This document shows positions 59,327 through 64,000 of a stretch of DNA of 64,000 nt, piece by piece; the first letter of the stretch is position 1, and every line of letters starts with the position of its first letter. The notes below the pieces were generated by a model, which searched no databases, was not told the DNA's origin, and saw nothing but the letters and a program-made list of their open reading frames with translations. A program made the translations under genes and the position numbers. The stretch comes from Bradyrhizobium canariense (GTDB lineage Bacteria; Pseudomonadota; Alphaproteobacteria; Rhizobiales; Xanthobacteraceae). The DNA lies in NCBI RefSeq assembly GCF_018130465.1, contig NZ_JAFCKJ010000001.1, forward strand, positions 908,125-972,124, in the 5' to 3' direction.

Positions 59327-59746
59327 TTATTTGGGTTCGAGCTTCAGCGCTGCGGAATTGATGCAGTAGCGCAAGCCCGTCGGCCCCGGGCCGTCGGGAA
59401 AGACATGGCCGAGATGGCCGCTGCACTTGGCGCACAGCACCTCGGTGCGGATCATGCCGTGGCTGACGTCCCGCTCCTCCTCGATATGGCCCTCGACGGC
59501 AGGCTGGGTGAAGCTCGGCCAGCCGCAGCCGGAATCGAACTTCGCGTCGGACTCGAACAGCTCGTTGCCGCAGCCGGCGCAGGTATAGGTGCCGGCGCGG
59601 TGGTCGTGTTCATATTCGCCGGAGAAGGGACGCTCGGTCGCCTTCTCGCGCAGCACCGCGTATTGCACCGGCGACAACTCGCTGCGCCATTGCTCTTCGC
59701 TCTTGATGACCTTGTCGTCCGTGGTTTTCGTCTTGGTGTCGGGCAT
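59327..59746 (-). CDS. msrB: Peptide-methionine (R)-S-oxide reductase MsrB
   Basis: This 139-residue cytoplasmic enzyme reduces the R form of methionine sulphoxide. The zinc Cys pairs CAGCG and [12 protein letters not shown], the resolving Cys in SGCGWPSF and the catalytic Cys in [11 protein letters not shown] are all present. There is no signal peptide, unlike its partner MsrA. It follows msrA by 30 bases on the same strand. The ATG at 59746 follows GGGAGACCC. Confidence 0.95.
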   Translation of the reverse strand: MPDTKTKTTDDKVIKSEEQWRSELSPVQYAVLREKATERPFSGEYEHDHRAGTYTCAGCGNELFESDAKFDSGCGWPSFTQPAVEGHIEEERDVSHGMIRTEVLCAKCSGHLGHVFPDGPGPTGLRYCINSAALKLEPK

Positions 59747-59776
59747 GGGTCTCCCGTTTTTTCGATGATCTCGCGA

Positions 59777-60481
59777 TCAGTTGGTAGCCTTGCTGGCGCT
59801 CACCAGCGTCGGCTTCTCGATATAGTTATCCGCGAACAGCTTTTTCAGGTTCTCGACCTTCGGGAGGTCGTTGTAGGCGATATAGGGCTGGTTCGGGTGC
59901 AGCGTCAGATAATCCTGGTGATAGGCCTCCGCCGGATAGAACGCCTCCAGCGCGCCGACCTTGGTCGCGATCGGCTTGCTGAAGACCTTGGCGCCGTTGA
60001 GCTGGGCAATATAGGCCTCGGCCACCTTCTTCTGCTCGTCGGAGGTGGTGAAGATCGCCGAGCGATATTGCGTGCCGGTGTCGGGACCCTGCCGGTTGAG
60101 CTGGGTCGGGTCGTGCGCGACCGAGAAGTAGATCTGGAGGATCTTGCCGTAGGAGATCTTCTTCGGGTCGTATTTGATCTCGACCGATTCCGCGTGGCCG
60201 GTCCGGCCGCTCGAGACGGTCTGGTAGTCGGCCGTCGCCTTGGTGCCGCCGGCGTAGCCGGAGACCGCGTTGACGACGCCTGCGGTGTGCTGGAACACGC
60301 CCTGCACGCCCCAGAAGCAGCCGCCGGCGATCACGGCGGTCTGCATCCCGCTTGCGGGCGCCGCATCAACGGCGGGGGCGGGGATCACGACCGCATCCTC
60401 TGCGGCCCGGGTCGGCGCGGCAAAAGCCAGCGTCAGGGCGGTGGTTGCGGCGAGCAGGGACAGGACGGCAGGTCGGCGCAT
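59777..60481 (-). CDS. msrA: Exported peptide-methionine (S)-S-oxide reductase MsrA
   Basis: This 234-residue enzyme reduces the S form of methionine sulphoxide. The signal peptide (RRPAVLSLLAATTALTLAFAAPTRAA) makes it periplasmic. The catalytic motif is GGCFWGVQGVF, followed by GYAGGTKATADYQTVSSGRTGHAE (in parts) and the substrate-pocket AYHQDYL. The catalytic Cys is the only cysteine in the whole protein, so the usual resolving Cys is missing and a separate reductant is needed. ATG 60481 follows AGAGGATCGCC. It is followed by msrB, 30 bases away. Confidence 0.92.
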   Translation of the reverse strand: MRRPAVLSLLAATTALTLAFAAPTRAAEDAVVIPAPAVDAAPASGMQTAVIAGGCFWGVQGVFQHTAGVVNAVSGYAGGTKATADYQTVSSGRTGHAESVEIKYDPKKISYGKILQIYFSVAHDPTQLNRQGPDTGTQYRSAIFTTSDEQKKVAEAYIAQLNGAKVFSKPIATKVGALEAFYPAEAYHQDYLTLHPNQPYIAYNDLPKVENLKKLFADNYIEKPTLVSASKATN

Positions 60482-60726
60482 GGCGATCCTCTTTCGGAAG
60501 GTCTCACAGTCTACGGCTGTTGGAGCCGGGCGAACAGCCTGCCCGGCATTTTCGGACATTCGAGATACGGGCCGGCCGGGCGATTGTTACGGCCGGACGG
60601 ACACGAGTCTGTGAAACGCGCCGCTTGGACCGGCCCGGCTTGGCGAGGACCGGAACTCCGCGCTAGATGAACCGGCGCGATCGGTGATCGACTTAAAGGA
60701 ATCGTTGCTGGAGCTGACCTGACAAC

Positions 60727-62424
60727 ATGCTGCGCGTCGTATCCCAGACCCTCGTCGCCGTGCTCGCCATCCTGGCCGCCTGGAGCTCGATCGCGGCGGC
60801 CGAACCGCAACCCGGCGACAACCTCGCCATTTGCCGCGACCGCCAGGCGGACGCGCAGGCGAGGGCGCAGGCCTGCGACAATTTGCTCAACGCCGACCGT
60901 GTCACCGGCAAGGACAAGGCCATCGCGCTCTCCGTGCGCGGCAATACGCTGATCAACAAGCGCGACTACGTCCACGCGATCGAGACCCTGTCCATGGCCG
61001 TCGACCTCGATCCCGACAACGTCGCCACGCTCAACCTGCGCGGCCTCGCCTATGAGCGGACGGGCCAGGACGACCATGCGATGGCGGACTACAACCTCGC
61101 GCTCCAGAAGCGCCCGACCTACGGTGTGCCCTACAACAACCGCGGCATCATCCAGTTGCGCCGGGGGGCGCTGCAAAGCGCGCTCGACGATTTCAACCTG
61201 TCGATCAAATACGCGCCAAAGCTCCTGCTCGGCTACACCAACCGCGCCCGCGTGCGCACGCTGATGAAGGATTTTGACGGCGCGGTTGCCGATTTCACCG
61301 AAGCTGGCAAGATCGATCCGAACGCACAGCAGATCGCCGGCCATCGCTGCATCACCTACGGCATGATGGGCAAGTACGACCAGGCCTTGGCGGATTGCGA
61401 CGGCCTGATCGAGAAGCAGCCGAAAAACGTGTTCGCGATCAACAACCGCGCCGACGTCAACATGATGAAGGGCGACCTCGACGCCGCGCTGAAGGACTAC
61501 AATACGGCGATCCAGATCAACCCGAACAATGTGCGGGCACATTCGGGTCGCGGCCAGATCTACGAGCGCAGGAAAGACCTCGCCCAGGCCCGTGCCGACT
61601 ATCGTGCGGCGGCCTATTCGCTGACGAAGTTCGACGAGCTCGATGTCGCGCGCGCCCGCGCGATCGCGCAGGAGCGATTAGCCGCGCTGACCCCGCAGGC
61701 GCCGGCCGGATCCACGGGGCGCCGTGTGGCGCTTGTGATCGGGAACGGCGCCTACAAGAACGTCCACGCCTTGCCCAATCCGCCACACGACTCGAAGATG
61801 ATCGCAGGCGTGCTGCGCGATGTCGGCTTCCAGACCGTGATTTCCGTCAGCGACCTGACCCGCGACAAGTTCTTCGAAGCGTTGCAGGCGTTTGCTGCCG
61901 AGGCGGAGAAGGCGGATTGGGCGGTGGTCTATTACGCCGGCCACGGTTTCGAGATCGGCGGCGTGAATTATCTCGTTCCCGTTGATGCCAAGCTTGCCGC
62001 CGACAGGGACGCGGAGACCCAGGCGGTTGCGCTGGAGCAGGTGATTGCCGCCGTCGGCGCCGCGCGCAAGGTGCGTCTGGTGATGCTGGATGCCTGCCGC
62101 GACAATCCGTTCGCGCCGACCATGCAGCGTACGCTGTCGCTCAAGCTGGTGGACAAGGGCTTTTCCAACATCGAGCCCGGCGCCGGCTTCATGGTGGTCT
62201 ACGCCGCCAAGCACGGCGAGACCGCAATGGACGGCGACGGCGGCGCCGACAGTCCGTTCGCCACCGCGCTCGCCCGCGAAATCAAGGTGCCGCGCGTCGA
62301 GATCCGGAAGCTGTTCGACATCGTTCGCGACGACGTCTGGGTTGTGACCAAGCACGAGCAGCAGCCGTTTTCGTACGGCTCGCCGCCGGGGCGCGAGGAT
62401 TTTTATTTCGTCGCGGGGAAGTGA
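60727..62424 (+). CDS. Exported TPR protein with C14 caspase-like domain
   Basis: This 565-residue protein has a signal peptide (TLVAVLAILAAWSSIAAAEP), about seven TPR repeats (residues about 45-310, for example NLRGLAYERTGQDDHAMADY, YNNRGIIQLRRGALQSALDD) and a caspase p20-like domain (residues about 335-560). The domain starts RRVALVIGNGAYKNVHALPN and carries the catalytic His in VVYYAGHGFEIGG and the Cys in VMLDACRDNPF. It is therefore a secreted or periplasmic peptidase of clan CD, not a cytoplasmic death protease. Substrate unknown. It is divergent from msrA and convergent with the helicase gene. Confidence 0.9.
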   Translation: MLRVVSQTLVAVLAILAAWSSIAAAEPQPGDNLAICRDRQADAQARAQACDNLLNADRVTGKDKAIALSVRGNTLINKRDYVHAIETLSMAVDLDPDNVATLNLRGLAYERTGQDDHAMADYNLALQKRPTYGVPYNNRGIIQLRRGALQSALDDFNLSIKYAPKLLLGYTNRARVRTLMKDFDGAVADFTEAGKIDPNAQQIAGHRCITYGMMGKYDQALADCDGLIEKQPKNVFAINNRADVNMMKGDLDAALKDYNTAIQINPNNVRAHSGRGQIYERRKDLAQARADYRAAAYSLTKFDELDVARARAIAQERLAALTPQAPAGSTGRRVALVIGNGAYKNVHALPNPPHDSKMIAGVLRDVGFQTVISVSDLTRDKFFEALQAFAAEAEKADWAVVYYAGHGFEIGGVNYLVPVDAKLAADRDAETQAVALEQVIAAVGAARKVRLVMLDACRDNPFAPTMQRTLSLKLVDKGFSNIEPGAGFMVVYAAKHGETAMDGDGGADSPFATALAREIKVPRVEIRKLFDIVRDDVWVVTKHEQQPFSYGSPPGREDFYFVAGK

Positions 62425-62465
62425 ATGCTGCTTGTGGGGCGCACCTTCGTCCCCTCACACTAGGT

Positions 62466-62593
62466 GTCGTCCCGGCGGAGGCCGGGACCCATAGCCAACG
62501 GGCGTGGTTTGACGAAGACTGACAGTGATCGAACCTTCTGACGCGGTATGGGTCCCGGCCCCCGTGCGCAAGTGCGCACTAGGCCGGGACGAC
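62466..62593. repeat. Cloverleaf-like intergenic palindrome with GTGCGCA loop
   Basis: Arms at 62466-62493 and 62547-62593 are inverted: GTCGTCCCGGC-GGAG-GCCGGGAC in the left arm, then CCCATA; TATGGG then TCCCGGCC and GGCCGGGACGAC in the right arm. The right hairpin loop holds GTGCGCAAGTGCGCAC (62564-62579), one base from the perfect palindrome in the element at 41388-41403. The element fills the gap between the convergent caspase and helicase genes. Confidence 0.78.
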
Positions 62594-62595
62594 GG

Positions 62596-63711
62596 CTACA
62601 CCACGATGCTCAGCCGCTTCGCCGCCCGCGTAATTCCCGTGTACAGCCACCTCGCGCGACTCTCCTGAAACGCAAAACTCTCGTCGAACAGCACGACGTC
62701 GTCCCATTGCGAGCCCTGCGACTTGTGCACGGTCAGCACGTAGCCGTAGTCGAACTCGTCATAGGGCTTGCGCTGCTCCCAGGAGATCGCCTCGACGCCG
62801 CCCTCGAAGCAATCGGCGCGCACCGAAACCTTCGTCACCTTGTGGCCGAGATCCTCGTCCGGCGACAGCCGCATGCTGAGAATGCGCGATTTCGAACGCG
62901 AGGTGTTGCGCGACTTCACGCGCCACAGCCCGCCGTTGAACAGGCCCTTCTTGCGATTGTTGCGCAGGCAGACCAGCTTGTCGCCGGCGACCGGGAAAGT
63001 GTCCTCGATGTTCTGGCGCTGGCGCACCCGCATGTTGTACGCGCGCCGCGTGTTGTTGCGGCCGACCAGGACCTGGTCGGCGCCCATGACGCGATCGGGA
63101 TCGAGATCCTTGCGCGACACCACCTCGCTCTCGCCGTAGCGGCCGATGTCGAGCTCGCGTCCCTCGCGGACGTCCATCGACATCCGCACAATCGGGTCGT
63201 CCTGGGCCTGGCGGTGCACCTCGGTCAGCATCGCGTCCGGCTCGGTATTGGTGAAGAAGCCGCCGCCCTGGATCGGGGGCAACTGCGCGGGATCGCCCAG
63301 CACCAGCAGCGGGCAGTCGAACGACATCAGGTCGCGGCCCAATTCGGCATCGACCATCGAGCATTCGTCGATCACGATCAGCTTGGCTTTGGAGGCCGGG
63401 GCGTCGTCCCACAGCTCGAAGCTGGGCTGCTCCTCACCGGATTCGCGGGTGCGGTAGATCAGCGAATGGATGGTGGAGGCTTCGTCGCAACCCTTGTTGC
63501 GCATGACCAGCGCCGCCTTACCGGTGAAGGCGGCGAATTTCACCTCGCCGTCGACGCCGTCGGCGATGTGCCGCGCCAGCGTGGTCTTGCCGGTGCCGGC
63601 AAAGCCGAACAGCCGGAAAACCGGCGGCGTGCCGTTGCGGCCGGGTTTGGCCTTGAGCCAGTCGCCAACGGCTTTGAGCGCGGCGTCCTGATGCGGGGTG
63701 AATGTGGCCAT
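62596..63711 (-). CDS. RecD-like ATP-dependent DNA helicase
   Basis: This 371-residue protein has superfamily 1B helicase motifs: motif I FGFAGTGKTTLARHIAD, then the DEAD-type Walker B VIDECSMVDAELGRDL, GDPAQLPPIQGG (motif III), and the C-terminal UvrD_C_2 part YGYVLTVHKSQGSQWDDVVLFD (in parts) with WLYTGITRA. Length suits short RecD-like or Dda-type helicases. It starts at 63711 and reads into the convergent palindrome at its end. No nuclease gene is adjacent. Confidence 0.92.
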   Translation of the reverse strand: MATFTPHQDAALKAVGDWLKAKPGRNGTPPVFRLFGFAGTGKTTLARHIADGVDGEVKFAAFTGKAALVMRNKGCDEASTIHSLIYRTRESGEEQPSFELWDDAPASKAKLIVIDECSMVDAELGRDLMSFDCPLLVLGDPAQLPPIQGGGFFTNTEPDAMLTEVHRQAQDDPIVRMSMDVREGRELDIGRYGESEVVSRKDLDPDRVMGADQVLVGRNNTRRAYNMRVRQRQNIEDTFPVAGDKLVCLRNNRKKGLFNGGLWRVKSRNTSRSKSRILSMRLSPDEDLGHKVTKVSVRADCFEGGVEAISWEQRKPYDEFDYGYVLTVHKSQGSQWDDVVLFDESFAFQESRARWLYTGITRAAKRLSIVV

Positions 63712-63823
63712 GTCTGTCTTGAGGAGGGGGCGAAACGGAGCGATTCGCCAGCCCCAAAACTAACCATTCGCACCGCCGGTTCAAGCGCAGGGCAATCGCA
63801 TTTCAAGGCTGTTTCTCCGCGGC

Positions 63824-63866
63824 CCATCCTTCGAGACGCCCGCCTTTGGCGGGCCCTCAGGACGAG
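63824..63866. repeat. Short palindromic repeat upstream of the helicase gene
   Basis: A stem GCCCGCC-TTT-GGCGGGC (63838-63854) is flanked by CATCCTTCGAGAC and CTCAGGACGAGGG, a pattern familiar from Bradyrhizobium intergenic repeats. It lies in the 289 bases after the helicase gene start, where I see no other gene up to the window end. Confidence 0.55.
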
Positions 63867-64000
63867 GGTGGAGTGCGCGGCAGCAATGTCGACGGGCAAA
63901 GATGCCGCTCAGCCTCGCACCTCAGAGCCTGACCGAAAAAAGGTGAGCGGCATTGGCGGGCCTGTGATTCCTTCGGATTTGCAAAGATTCGAGGGAGGAC

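Noticed and set aside
60727-63711. A defence system made of the TPR-caspase and the RecD-like helicase
   Set aside because: The genes are convergent, separated by an interspersed palindrome, and the caspase is exported while the helicase is cytoplasmic. There is no reason to link them.
1-64000. CRISPR arrays, tRNA or rRNA genes, integrases, transposases and phage genes
   Set aside because: Reading both strands I found no regularly spaced direct repeats, no cloverleaf with CCA-type tRNA features and no recombinase motifs. The palindromic elements lack coding sequence.

Overview
The window looks like chromosomal DNA of a Bradyrhizobium-like alphaproteobacterium (order Hyphomicrobiales). The evidence is high G+C coding DNA with GTG and TTG starts, a nirK/nirV/nnrR/nnrS denitrification block with FixK-type boxes, a complete hmu haem-uptake locus of the rhizobial type (hmuPTUV divergent from hmuR, with an HmuQ-type haem monooxygenase), and cloverleaf-like intergenic palindromes of a kind common in this genus. 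I see no rRNA, tRNA, CRISPR array, integrase, transposase or prophage genes; the window reads as stable chromosome.

Layout. 0-4 kb: end of a membrane-protein gene and a CUT1-type sugar ABC transporter (binding protein plus two permeases, no ATPase). 4-8 kb: a LysR regulator divergent from a 4-oxalomesaconate-tautomerase-like gene and a DctA-type carrier, probably uptake and use of an aromatic-derived or other di/tricarboxylate. 8-12 kb: an AsmA-like protein and a two-subunit 3-oxoacid CoA-transferase (scoAB). 11.8-18.3 kb: denitrification block nirV-nirK, a small membrane protein, hemN, a DUF1858-like Cys protein, nnrR and nnrS, with four FNR/FixK/NnrR-type 14-mers placed in front of the genes. 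18-22 kb: AraC regulator, an orphan FixJ-like regulator whose phosphoacceptor Asp is Glu, and a DUF4139 protein. 22-30.7 kb: haem acquisition (hmuVUT, hmuP, hmuR, hmuQ, hutX, exbB, exbD, tonB), which carries everything needed from outer-membrane uptake to ring opening. 30.8-35 kb: phytase-like esterase, DUF6130-like protein, a frameshifted alpha/beta hydrolase and a metallo-beta-lactamase-fold hydrolase. 35-39.4 kb: a D-2-hydroxyacid dehydrogenase with a second ABC transporter, again without ATPase. 39.6-44 kb: chemoreceptor, Bug-type binding protein, EamA transporter, DUF1330 protein. 44-49 kb: a 1063-residue zinc-ribbon/cyclase/AAA/TPR protein, a methyltransferase and an unknown partner. 49-56 kb: second EamA paralogue, MgtA-type P-type ATPase, purA and a Pro-rich membrane protein. 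56-64 kb: several small proteins (two paralogous Cys-rich secreted proteins, DUF3309-like, DUF4112), msrB and a one-Cys exported MsrA, a secreted TPR-caspase and a RecD-like helicase.

How the parts work together. The two clearest functional units are the denitrification block, which appears wired to one oxygen/NO-responsive CRP-family circuit through repeated TTG-N8-CAA boxes, and the haem locus, where uptake, energisation and degradation are encoded in two divergent transcription units around one regulatory region. Both ABC operons have a strong hairpin between the binding-protein gene and the permease genes, which fits unequal expression of the subunits. Most start choices below rest on Shine-Dalgarno spacing; functions rest on reading motifs by eye, with no database search.
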